Shown piece by piece: positions 38,626 through 46,431 of a stretch of 64,000 nt of DNA. The position numbers were made by a program, and so were the translations under genes. This DNA is from Citrobacter sp. FP75. GTDB lineage: Bacteria > Pseudomonadota > Gammaproteobacteria > Enterobacterales > Enterobacteriaceae. Under the pieces are notes generated by a model that searched no databases, was not told the origin of the DNA, and was given only the letters and a program-made list of their open reading frames with translations. The stretch is taken from positions 1,364,001-1,428,000 of the forward strand of contig NZ_JAFDOE010000001.1 of assembly GCF_018342065.1 (NCBI RefSeq). Reading direction: 5' to 3'. How positions within the stretch are numbered: the stretch's first letter is position 1; every line of letters starts with the position of its first letter.

Positions 38626-39564
38626 TCAGACTCTGTTAACCACCCGCCAGCAGCGGACTTCGCTATCGGTCTCACTCTTTAGTAATAGCTGTTTCTTCTC
38701 GCATCCCTGAGTCGCCAGCGGGCAGCGGTCGCGGAAATAGCATCCTTGCGGTAGCGTCCGGTTTCCCGGTAATTCGGTTTTACGTAGCACCAAATCTTCC
38801 GCCAGCGGCGCGCCGGTTTTGGGAACAGAATCCAGCAACAGACGCGTATACGGATGTTCCGGATGGGTTAATACCTGCTGCGCATTGCCCAGCTCGACAA
38901 TTTGCCCCAGGTACATTACCGCCACGCGGTCGCTCATATGCCGCACTACGGATACGTTATGAGAGATCAGCACGTAGGTCAGGTTTCTGCGCGCCTGAAG
39001 CACAACCAGCAGGTTGAGAATTTGCGCCTGCACGGAAATATCCAGCGCCGAGGTGGGTTCATCGAGCACAATCACATCGGGCTCTGATGACAACGCTCGA
39101 GCAATAGCAATACGCTGGCGCTGGCCGCCGGAAAACGCGTGCGGCAGACGGTCGAGATATTCTGGACGGATGCCCACCTGTAGCGCCAGCTCTTCGGCCA
39201 GCGCGCGGCGTTGACGTTCGGAGCTGTGTTTCTGGATCCACACCGGTTCAGTGATAATCCGCCAGACCGGTAGGCGCGGATCAAGCGAGGAGAGCGGATC
39301 CTGAAAGACCATTTGCATGCCGCTGTGTTTTTCCGCGCTGCGGCCGCATTGCCCCTGACTCGGCTTGAGCATGCCCATCAACAACTGCGCCAGCGTACTT
39401 TTGCCACAGCCAGATTCGCCAACAATGCCCAGCGTTTCCCCCTGACGGATCTGTAAATCCATCCCGTTGAGCGCATGCACGCGCTCAGTAACCTTGCCAA
39501 GCCAGTTTTTACGGGTAGGGAAGTTGACATGAACATCCTGTAACGACAATAAAATGTCAGTCAT
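38626..39564 (-). CDS. ddpF: D,D-dipeptide ABC transporter ATPase DdpF
   Basis: A 312-residue ATPase of the Opp/Dpp F class. Walker A GESGCGKST, signature FSGGQRQR and Walker [13 protein letters not shown] are visible. The C-terminal oligopeptide extension has its cysteines (GCYFRDRCPLATQGC), which in related proteins bind a [4Fe-4S] cluster. It overlaps ddpD by 8 bases and ends the operon. Confidence 0.93.
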   Translation of the reverse strand: MTDILLSLQDVHVNFPTRKNWLGKVTERVHALNGMDLQIRQGETLGIVGESGCGKSTLAQLLMGMLKPSQGQCGRSAEKHSGMQMVFQDPLSSLDPRLPVWRIITEPVWIQKHSSERQRRALAEELALQVGIRPEYLDRLPHAFSGGQRQRIAIARALSSEPDVIVLDEPTSALDISVQAQILNLLVVLQARRNLTYVLISHNVSVVRHMSDRVAVMYLGQIVELGNAQQVLTHPEHPYTRLLLDSVPKTGAPLAEDLVLRKTELPGNRTLPQGCYFRDRCPLATQGCEKKQLLLKSETDSEVRCWRVVNRV

Positions 39565-40543
39565 GGATTGTCTCCAGTTGTGGATACCAGCAAGCGGACT
39601 GCTGATCTAAAAGCCCCTGGCTGCGTAACGCCGGGACAGCCTCACACTGCACACCGGCGGCATAACAGCGTTCGCGGAATGCGCATCCAACAGGCAATTG
39701 GGTTAAGTTCGGTACGGTTCCCGGAATAGCGGGCAGCGGTGCGCGAGGCTCTCCGTGTTCCGGCGCGCATTTCAGCAAGCCAATAGAATAAGGATGCGTC
39801 GGGTGTTGAATCACTGTATGCGTCGGGCCGCTTTCAATCACGCTTCCGGCGTACATGACGTACAACCTGTCGCACAATTGCGAGACCACCGCCATATCAT
39901 GGCTGATAAACAGCACCGCCGTGCCGCTGGCCTGCGCTTTATGCTTCAGCAAGCGCAGCACCTGTAGTTGCACCGTTACATCCAGCGCGGTGGTTGGTTC
40001 ATCGGCGATGATCAGATCCGGCTCGCAGGAAAAGGCCAGCGCGATCATCACGCGCTGGCGCATACCGCCGGAAAGCTCAAACGGGAAGCGCGACATGACC
40101 TCGGCGGCGTCCGGAATTTGCATCTCTTCCAGTAACGTGATGGCTTTCTGACGGGCATCCGTGCGGCTGAGTGATTGATGATGGCGGATCACCTCCACCA
40201 TTTGCTGACCAATTCTCCGGGTCGGGTTGAATGCCGTCATCGGCTCCTGGAAAATCATCGCCACACGAGCCCCGCGCCATTTGCGCATCTGTTTCTCGCT
40301 GGCATTCAGCACATCTTCACCGAGCAGCGAAACACGCCCCTGGTGAATGCGATAGCTGCCCTCCGGCAGCAGGCGCATGGCGAGCATGGCGGTGACGGAT
40401 TTTCCGGAGCCGGATTCGCCGACCACACCGACAATCTCGCCCCGGTTGATGTGCAGCGAGACGTGGTTCAGCGCGTGGACGTCGGCTTTATAGCCCGGGA
40501 AGCTCAGGTGTACATTCTCAATTTCCAGTACGGGTTGGGTCAT
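39557..40543 (-). CDS. ddpD: D,D-dipeptide ABC transporter ATPase DdpD
   Basis: A 328-residue partner ATPase with Walker A GESGSGKS, signature LSGGMRQR and Walker B LIIADEPTTALD. The cysteine-containing tail (GCAFRERCYAAGVQC) matches the family. It works as a pair with DdpF on the DdpB-DdpC permease. The start overlaps the ddpC stop by 4 bases. Confidence 0.93.
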   Translation of the reverse strand: MTQPVLEIENVHLSFPGYKADVHALNHVSLHINRGEIVGVVGESGSGKSVTAMLAMRLLPEGSYRIHQGRVSLLGEDVLNASEKQMRKWRGARVAMIFQEPMTAFNPTRRIGQQMVEVIRHHQSLSRTDARQKAITLLEEMQIPDAAEVMSRFPFELSGGMRQRVMIALAFSCEPDLIIADEPTTALDVTVQLQVLRLLKHKAQASGTAVLFISHDMAVVSQLCDRLYVMYAGSVIESGPTHTVIQHPTHPYSIGLLKCAPEHGEPRAPLPAIPGTVPNLTQLPVGCAFRERCYAAGVQCEAVPALRSQGLLDQQSACWYPQLETIHD

Positions 40544-41433
40544 GACTGTTTTCCTCCGGCTTTCGGGTCCAGCAGGTCACGAATACCGTCACCAAAGAGA
40601 TTGAAACCTACGGCGGTAATCAGAATGGCCGCGCCGGGAAACGCGCAGTACCACCACTGGTCAAGTACGTAGTTGCGACCAATCGCCACCATCGCTCCCC
40701 ATTCCGCGCTCGGTTGCTGCGCCCCAAGACCGATAAACCCGAGCGTGGCGGCCATCAGGATCGCACTCCCGATGTCGAGCGACGCCTGTACGATCAGCGG
40801 CGGCAAGGAATTACGTAAGATATGCCAGCTAATCAGATGCCAGCGGGACGCACCGTAGGTACGGGCCGCCTGCACAAAGGTAAACTGGCGTACCACCAGG
40901 GTTTGCCCACGCGCCAGGCGCACGTAGAAAGGAATGCGCACAATCGCGATAGCCAGCATGGCGTTAAACAGGCTGGGTCCCAGCGCGGCGGCAAGCGCCA
41001 TCGTCAGCACCAACGAGGGGATCGACAGCATCACGTCCATCATGCGCATAATAATCGCATCAGCACGTCCGCCCATCACGCCGGACAGACAGCCGACCAG
41101 CGAGCCAATTCCTCCGGCGATGCCCACCACCACCAGTCCGGCGACGATCGACTGCTGGCTGCCAACCAGCACACGACTGAACAGATCGCGGCCCACCTCA
41201 TCGGTACCAAACCAGTGCGCGGCAGAAGGCGGCAGCAAACGCGCGGTCAGGTCAATGGCGTTGGGATCGTAAGGCGTTATCCACGGAGACAGCACCATCA
41301 TTAACAGCATCAGCACGATGATCACCCCGCCAATCAGCGTCAGCGGACTGCCTTTAATCATCCAGAACAGTTTTGCCCAGTCACGGCGGCGGGCGGGTGG
41401 CGAAGCCGCAGGCGTTTCTTGCGAGAGCATCAT
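40540..41433 (-). CDS. ddpC: D,D-dipeptide ABC transporter permease DdpC
   Basis: Inner-membrane permease of 297 residues (E. coli 298) of the DppC class. After a cytoplasmic N-terminus and one helix it has the permease core with the coupling loop QAARTYGASRWHLISWHILRN. It overlaps ddpB and ddpD by 4 bases each. Confidence 0.93.
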   Translation of the reverse strand: MMLSQETPAASPPARRRDWAKLFWMIKGSPLTLIGGVIIVLMLLMMVLSPWITPYDPNAIDLTARLLPPSAAHWFGTDEVGRDLFSRVLVGSQQSIVAGLVVVGIAGGIGSLVGCLSGVMGGRADAIIMRMMDVMLSIPSLVLTMALAAALGPSLFNAMLAIAIVRIPFYVRLARGQTLVVRQFTFVQAARTYGASRWHLISWHILRNSLPPLIVQASLDIGSAILMAATLGFIGLGAQQPSAEWGAMVAIGRNYVLDQWWYCAFPGAAILITAVGFNLFGDGIRDLLDPKAGGKQS

Positions 41434-42452
41434 TGTGTACCTCCGCGTCCGATACGCGGGTCAATCCACAGGTAGAGTAAATCCACCACCAGGTTAACCA
41501 GCACATAGGCAAAGGAAACGACCACGGCAAATCCCATTACCGCCGGGAAATCGAGCGCCTGAATGGATGTCACCACCCAGGCGCCCATACCCGGCCACGC
41601 GAAGACCGTTTCGGTGAGTACCGCGCCGTAGAGCAAATCTCCCAGTGCCAGGCCGAGAACGGTGATGGAGGGGATCAGCGCGTTGGGCAGTGCATAACAC
41701 AAAATGATGTACCAGCCCGGTAAACCGCTGGCGCGGGCGGTGCGGATATAATCTTCGCTAAGCTGTTCGAGCATGGCGGAGCGGATCTGGCGGGCGACAA
41801 TCCCCAGATGTACAAAGGCCAGCGTCAGGGACGGTAATATCAGGTGCTGGAGCGCATTGAAAAACACCTCACCACTGCCTTCCAACAGCGCATCTATCAG
41901 GTAAAACCCGGTAACGTGCGTCGGTGGTTCCAGCCAGTCGTCAAGCCGTCCACCGCCGGGCAAAATTTGCAGATGACCATAAAACAGCACGATAACCCCG
42001 AGGCCGAGCCAGAACGCCGGTGTCGAAATGCCGGTGATTGCCATCAGACGCACAAGGTGATCGAGCCAGCGGTTACGCCAGACTGCGGATAGAATCCCCA
42101 GCGGAATACCGATAATCAGCGCCAGCAGCAGGGAGCAAAAGGCCAGCTCAAGCGTGGCGGGGAAGAAGACGCGTAGCTCGTCCATGACCGGACGTCCGGT
42201 ACGAATCGACGTGCCTAAATCTCCCTGAAAAACATCGCTGACGTAGCGAAAAAATTGCACGTACAGCGGCTGATTGAGGCCCAGCTGTTGGCGAATGTTT
42301 TCAACAATTTCATCGCTGGCGCGATCGCCGGCCAGCAGCCGCGCGGGGTCGCCCGGGATCAGGTGCGAAATAATAAAGGTGATCACGCAAACACCGGCCA
42401 CCACCAGGATAAGTCCCCAGCAGCGCTGGCGTAAAATGCTCCAGAAAGTCAT
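41430..42452 (-). CDS. ddpB: D,D-dipeptide ABC transporter permease DdpB
   Basis: A 340-residue DppB-class permease. Typical features are the N-terminal SHLIPGDPARLLAG segment, the periplasmic loop and the coupling segment EDYIRTARASGLPGWYIILCYALPNAL. It is followed immediately by ddpC. Confidence 0.93.
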   Translation of the reverse strand: MTFWSILRQRCWGLILVVAGVCVITFIISHLIPGDPARLLAGDRASDEIVENIRQQLGLNQPLYVQFFRYVSDVFQGDLGTSIRTGRPVMDELRVFFPATLELAFCSLLLALIIGIPLGILSAVWRNRWLDHLVRLMAITGISTPAFWLGLGVIVLFYGHLQILPGGGRLDDWLEPPTHVTGFYLIDALLEGSGEVFFNALQHLILPSLTLAFVHLGIVARQIRSAMLEQLSEDYIRTARASGLPGWYIILCYALPNALIPSITVLGLALGDLLYGAVLTETVFAWPGMGAWVVTSIQALDFPAVMGFAVVVSFAYVLVNLVVDLLYLWIDPRIGRGGTQ

Positions 42453-42500
42453 TGGCTTCCCCTTGCGGAGCCAATGCGGCTCCGCATAAACGTGGTGAGA

Positions 42501-44063
42501 TTATTTACTCATGGTGGAGAGATTAAAGACCTGTTCCAGCATCGGGTTGAACACAAATCCTTTGACGTCTTTGTTCATCGCCAGCTGGTAGTTTTTCTGG
42601 AATAAATAAACGTAGGCCGCTTCATCAATCACGATAGTTTGCGCCTGCTGATAATCGTTGGTTCTGGCAACCTGGTCAGTGGTTGACAGCGCACTGCGCA
42701 GCAGCTTATCGACATCGCTGTTTTCATAGAATGAACGGTTACCCGGCAGGCCTTTCTTATCGGACTCAAACCAGTAGTTCATAAACATGTATGGGTCAGC
42801 AAAGTCCGGACTCCAGTTGCCAATGGCGATGTCGTAATCACCTTTCCCGACGCGATCACGCATGGTGGCGTTCGCCAGTTTCTCCAGCTTCACTTTGATC
42901 CCCAGCTTGCCAAGACTGGCCTGAGTGGCGAGAGCAATCGGCTCCCAGTTTGGATCATTATCCGAGTACAGGAAGCTCAGGCTGTCAGGCTTGGTCGCGA
43001 CTTTGTCCCATTCGGCTTTGGCTTTGGCTTCATCAAAGCTGTACTGCATCGCTTTTTCATCAAAGCCCCACATGCCTTCGGGGATCGGGCCGCGCATCTG
43101 CTTACCGTTGCCGCTGAGGATCCCATCCACCATCCCCTTATAATCGGTTGACCACGAAATGGCACGGCGTAAATCCACCTGGTTGAGCGGCGCTTTACTG
43201 TTGTTCAGGTACAGGTAAGTCACGCGCAGCGACGGATAATCCGCGACCTTGACTTTGCCTTCTTGTTTTAAAGCGGCAAGCTGGTCGACGGGCAGCGCAT
43301 CGGCGATGTCGATATCGCCGCGCGACAGTTGCAGACGGCGGGAGGCGCTTTCACCGATGATTTTTACCGATACGCGCTTAAACACTGGCTTTGGCCCCGC
43401 CCAGTGTGGGTTAGGCACCAGCACCAGCTGCTGTCCTTTTTGCCAGCTCTTCAACATGAAGGGACCCGAGCCCGCCGTATTCTGGGCAAGGAAACCGCGC
43501 GCATCGTCAGCGGCATGTTCTTTTAAGATGAGCGGGTTGATTATCGAAGCCCCGTCATTCGCCAGCGTGTACAAGAACGGCGCGAACGGCTGGCTAAGGG
43601 TAAACTTCACCGTCGTGTTATCGATGGCCTCAACCTTCAGATCTTTCGGGAATGCTTCAGCTGGTCCCTGACCAATTTTGAGCAAACGTTCAAAAGATTG
43701 TTTTACCGCATCAGCCGTTACCGGCGTTCCGTCGGCGAATTTGGCATCGTTTTTCAGGGTGAAGGTCCATTCTTTCTGATCGTCAGACGCTTTCCAGCCG
43801 CTGGCTAAATCACCTTCCACTTCCGTAGAACCTTTGTCGCCTTCGGTTTTGTACTGCACCAGACGCTGGTAAGACGGGTAGGTCACCGTCCAGTCGTTGT
43901 TATCAATCGTGACGGCAGGGTCGAGCGTTTGCGGGTCGGCGGCTTTACCAATCACCAGCATATCCTTGGGCACCGCAGCCTGCGCAGCGGGCAGGGCCGC
44001 CGCTAATGCGAGCGCTATCAGAGCGGGGCGAAACAGCGATGTTAAGGCGTGTGTTGTCTTCAT
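42501..44063 (-). CDS. ddpA: Periplasmic D,D-dipeptide-binding protein DdpA
   Basis: A 520-residue solute-binding protein of the OppA/DppA (cluster C) class. A signal peptide of about 29 residues ends at AAQA. The family signature appears as YQRLVQYKTEGDKGSTEVEGDLASGW. In E. coli it binds D-Ala-D-Ala released in the periplasm for import and cleavage by DdpX. It lies 48 bases before ddpB. Confidence 0.93.
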   Translation of the reverse strand: MKTTHALTSLFRPALIALALAAALPAAQAAVPKDMLVIGKAADPQTLDPAVTIDNNDWTVTYPSYQRLVQYKTEGDKGSTEVEGDLASGWKASDDQKEWTFTLKNDAKFADGTPVTADAVKQSFERLLKIGQGPAEAFPKDLKVEAIDNTTVKFTLSQPFAPFLYTLANDGASIINPLILKEHAADDARGFLAQNTAGSGPFMLKSWQKGQQLVLVPNPHWAGPKPVFKRVSVKIIGESASRRLQLSRGDIDIADALPVDQLAALKQEGKVKVADYPSLRVTYLYLNNSKAPLNQVDLRRAISWSTDYKGMVDGILSGNGKQMRGPIPEGMWGFDEKAMQYSFDEAKAKAEWDKVATKPDSLSFLYSDNDPNWEPIALATQASLGKLGIKVKLEKLANATMRDRVGKGDYDIAIGNWSPDFADPYMFMNYWFESDKKGLPGNRSFYENSDVDKLLRSALSTTDQVARTNDYQQAQTIVIDEAAYVYLFQKNYQLAMNKDVKGFVFNPMLEQVFNLSTMSK

Positions 44064-44078
44064 AACCGGGCTCCAGAA

Positions 44079-44666
44079 TTAAAAGGGGTGTGATGTTGTT
44101 ATTTGTGGTGCAGAGAAACACGCAATACAGTCATCAAGCAGGGGATAGCGGGCAGCGTCAGGTAATTCAAAATGCCACCATTCGCTGCTGATCCCGACAA
44201 AACCGCCGCCTGACATAATGGCGTTAAGCAACAGTCGATTACGCTGCGCTGATGGGGGAACCGAAGGATGCCAGGCATGGGAACGATCGTGCATTTCATC
44301 AAAACCGGCGCCCATATCGAGAACATTGCCGCGTTCATCCATCAGCGTCACATCAATGGCTGTGCCCCGGCTATGGTTGGAGCCAATCGCCACGTCCACG
44401 ACATACTGCGGGTCGGGACAGGCGTTCCACAGCATCGCCTGCGCCTGCTGTGGGCGATACGCGTCGTACACCACCAGGTTCAGGCCGGCCAGCTGCGCAA
44501 TACTGATGCTTTTGGCCAGCCCAGTGACAGCATCGGTGTGTAACAAACAGCGCGCTTCCCGGTAGACGGGCGCGCCGGTAATGTTATCGCTGGTGGCGTA
44601 TTTGAGATCGATATGCAGTGACGGAAATATCACCGACAGATCGACCAGTACGGGAGTCTCTGGCAT
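44079..44666 (-). CDS. ddpX: D-alanyl-D-alanine dipeptidase DdpX (VanX family)
   Basis: A 195-residue zinc dipeptidase. Zinc ligands His98, Asp105 (SNHSRGTAID) and His165, with catalytic Glu162 (EWWH), are intact, as is Arg71 (YRPQQ). It splits D-Ala-D-Ala in the cytosol so the alanine can be used as carbon and nitrogen source. It sits between the RpiR-type regulator and ddpA. Confidence 0.95.
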   Translation of the reverse strand: MPETPVLVDLSVIFPSLHIDLKYATSDNITGAPVYREARCLLHTDAVTGLAKSISIAQLAGLNLVVYDAYRPQQAQAMLWNACPDPQYVVDVAIGSNHSRGTAIDVTLMDERGNVLDMGAGFDEMHDRSHAWHPSVPPSAQRNRLLLNAIMSGGGFVGISSEWWHFELPDAARYPLLDDCIACFSAPQITTSHPF

Positions 44667-44680
44667 AGCACGTTTCCTGT

Positions 44681-45547
44681 TTATTGTTCGAATTGACCAA
44701 ACTGCTGTTGGAGTTGGCGATTGGTTTGCAGACGTCCGGCGAGGGCGTCGCCCAATTGCGCCACCACCGCGGAGAGTAATAAGTTGAACAGACAGCTGAC
44801 GGGGGCTAGCGAATCCCAGAAATGTCCGGTGTCGGTTTTCACCTGGAGTAAATCAATGGCGTAGTCTCTCGCCCAGGGACACCAGACGTCGGTTATCAGC
44901 GCAAGCGGGATGTGACGTTCGCTGGCGACCCGGCAATATTGTCGTGACGTCGCGGAGTAGGCGCGCGTATCGGTTATCACCACATAAGGCTGGTTAAATC
45001 CTGAATTCAGTGACTCAACCCAGCTACCGGAAAGGCCTTCGGAGTAACTCACTTTGGGTCGCAGATATTCCAGATGGCTGAAAAAGGCGTTGGCGATCCC
45101 TCGGGTGGACTGAATGCCGAGGATATACACGGCCTCCGCGTGCGCCAGCTGCCGCGCTATGCGCAAAAATGTCTCGCTTTGCGCCAGCTGATAAACATGG
45201 GTAATGGCGTCAATTTCCAGCAGCAGCGACTGCTGCGCCCGGTCCGGCAGGCTTTGTTGCTGATGCCAGGAATCGAGGCGCTCATTCATTCCCCAGGGCT
45301 GGTAAGGGATTGCAGGCAGTTCGCGCAGGCTGGCTTTGGCGTCTTCCAGATTGCGAAAGCCCAGTTTGCGCAGGTAGCGCCCAACGGTAATCCCACTGGT
45401 TCCTGTCGCTTTGGCAATACCGTCGGCAGTTTCGAACGGGATCTGTGCAGCGTGTGCTAACAACCAACCGGCAACGCGCTTTTCACTGGGCGTTAGCTGG
45501 CTGAAAGTGTGTTCTACGCGGGCGAATAATTCAGGTTTGGATGTCAT
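44681..45547 (-). CDS. MurR/RpiR-family regulator heading the ddp operon
   Basis: A 288-residue regulator with an N-terminal HTH_6 domain (TPSEKRVAGWLLAHA, then GTSGITVGRYLRKLGF) and a C-terminal SIS sugar-phosphate-binding domain. It ends 14 bases before ddpX on the same strand and directly follows the sigma-54 promoter, so it is the first gene of this operon. MurR-type proteins sense cell-wall sugar phosphates, which would fit a peptidoglycan-recycling role. As far as I recall, E. coli K-12 has no such gene directly ahead of ddpX. Confidence 0.87.
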   Translation of the reverse strand: MTSKPELFARVEHTFSQLTPSEKRVAGWLLAHAAQIPFETADGIAKATGTSGITVGRYLRKLGFRNLEDAKASLRELPAIPYQPWGMNERLDSWHQQQSLPDRAQQSLLLEIDAITHVYQLAQSETFLRIARQLAHAEAVYILGIQSTRGIANAFFSHLEYLRPKVSYSEGLSGSWVESLNSGFNQPYVVITDTRAYSATSRQYCRVASERHIPLALITDVWCPWARDYAIDLLQVKTDTGHFWDSLAPVSCLFNLLLSAVVAQLGDALAGRLQTNRQLQQQFGQFEQ

Positions 45548-45946
45548 TACCGTCTCGCTGTTAGTTTTTTGTCAGATACCGTTTCGCTGTTACTGGATTA
45601 ACAATGCAGGACGCGTGCCATGTTTACGCCGCCGTTTTACTGGCTTCATTTGTTAAAAAACGAGATATTTAATTAACCAATGATCAACATTTGTGCAGCG
45701 TAGTTCAGATTTGGTGCAACGGCATGGGAAGCGGGGTATGAATATGCTGAATTCGTCGGGACGATCACATTGTGGGTGAGATTTCCCCATCAACATCAGA
45801 ATCGGTCACCTTAAATATAAATTTCAGCCATATCAACGACCACAATCTTTATTATTTTGACGGCAGGGGTATTATTTTTCTCGAACTACATTAACGGTTT
45901 AAAGCGCAAGTGTAGATATTATCTATATTATAAATGGAGTACTACA
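45548..45946. other. Regulatory interval between the ddp operon and hdeB
   Basis: About 400 bases without a credible ORF. The left part has the sigma-54 promoter and, about 90 bases upstream of it, two TGGTGCA/TTGTGCA motifs (near 45690-45717) resembling NtrC half-sites. The right part is AT-rich with a CTATATT -10-like element near 45922 ahead of hdeB. Confidence 0.6.
45605..45620 (-). promoter_or_regulatory. Sigma-54 promoter of the ddp operon
   Basis: Leftward TGGCACGCGTCCTGCA has the invariant GG and GC with the required 10-base separation and matches TGGCAC-N5-TTGCA at all but one position. It lies about 60 bases before the regulator's start codon. The E. coli ddp operon is induced by nitrogen limitation through NtrC, which agrees. 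Confidence 0.85.
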
Positions 45947-46276
45947 ATGAATAAATTCTCCCTTTCTACAGCAGGTATTCTGGTTGCCGCGCTGTTAACC
46001 AGTGTCAGCGTCAGTGCAGCAACAGAAACAAACAAAACTGAAGTGACGCCGAAAGGTATGAGCTGCCAGGAATTTATTGATTTGAACCCGCAAACCATGG
46101 CTCCGGTTGCCTTCTGGGTGCTGAACGAAGATGAGGACTTCAAAGGTGGCGACTTCGTAGACTATAACGAAACGATCACCACTGCGGTTCCATTGACCGT
46201 TGAACTTTGCAAAAAACATCCGCAGAGCGAATTAAGCAAAATAAAAGCAGAGATCAAAAAAGAATTATCCAAATAA
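45947..46276 (+). CDS. hdeB: HdeB-like periplasmic acid-stress chaperone
   Basis: A 109-residue protein with a signal peptide (about 24 residues, ending SVSA) and the two cysteines of the HdeA/HdeB disulfide (MSCQEFIDLNP and VELCKKHPQ). The PVAFWVLNEDEDFKGGD segment matches HdeB more than HdeA. HdeB binds unfolded periplasmic proteins at low pH. No hdeA, hdeD or gad gene is nearby. The start at 45947 follows TGGAG; an in-frame extension upstream has no signal-peptide logic. Confidence 0.85.
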   Translation: MNKFSLSTAGILVAALLTSVSVSAATETNKTEVTPKGMSCQEFIDLNPQTMAPVAFWVLNEDEDFKGGDFVDYNETITTAVPLTVELCKKHPQSELSKIKAEIKKELSK

Positions 46277-46292
46277 GATTAAAGACTTATTA

Positions 46293-46316
46293 AAACCCAG
46301 CCAAAGTGCTGGGTTT
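46293..46316 (+). terminator. Terminator of hdeB
   Basis: AAACCCAGC and GCTGGGTTT form a 9-base perfect stem followed by TGC, with T at the stem end, 17 bases after the stop codon. Confidence 0.8.
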
Positions 46317-46320
46317 TGCT

Positions 46321-46341
46321 ATAAGTGACAACGTCACTTAT
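46321..46341. promoter_or_regulatory. Perfect palindrome ahead of the chemoreceptor gene
   Basis: ATAAGTGAC and GTCACTTAT flank AAC: 9 bases each side, perfect. It lies just after the hdeB terminator and 29 bases before the sigma-28 -35 element. It could be a regulator site or a second hairpin (it is followed by TTTGTTTTG). Confidence 0.45.
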
Positions 46342-46369
46342 TTGTTTTGTAATACTTAAGAAAACCTTA

Positions 46370-46396
46370 TAAAGATATAAACTCCGGTGCCGATAC
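46370..46396 (+). promoter_or_regulatory. Sigma-28 (FliA) promoter of the chemoreceptor gene
   Basis: TAAA at 46370-46373, exactly 15 bases, then GCCGATAC at 46389-46396, one base off the -10 consensus GCCGATAA. It places the receptor in the late flagellar regulon. Confidence 0.88.
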
Positions 46397-46431
46397 TGCA
46401 TAAAAGTTAGCCTTTTGCAGAAGGAGTTTGT

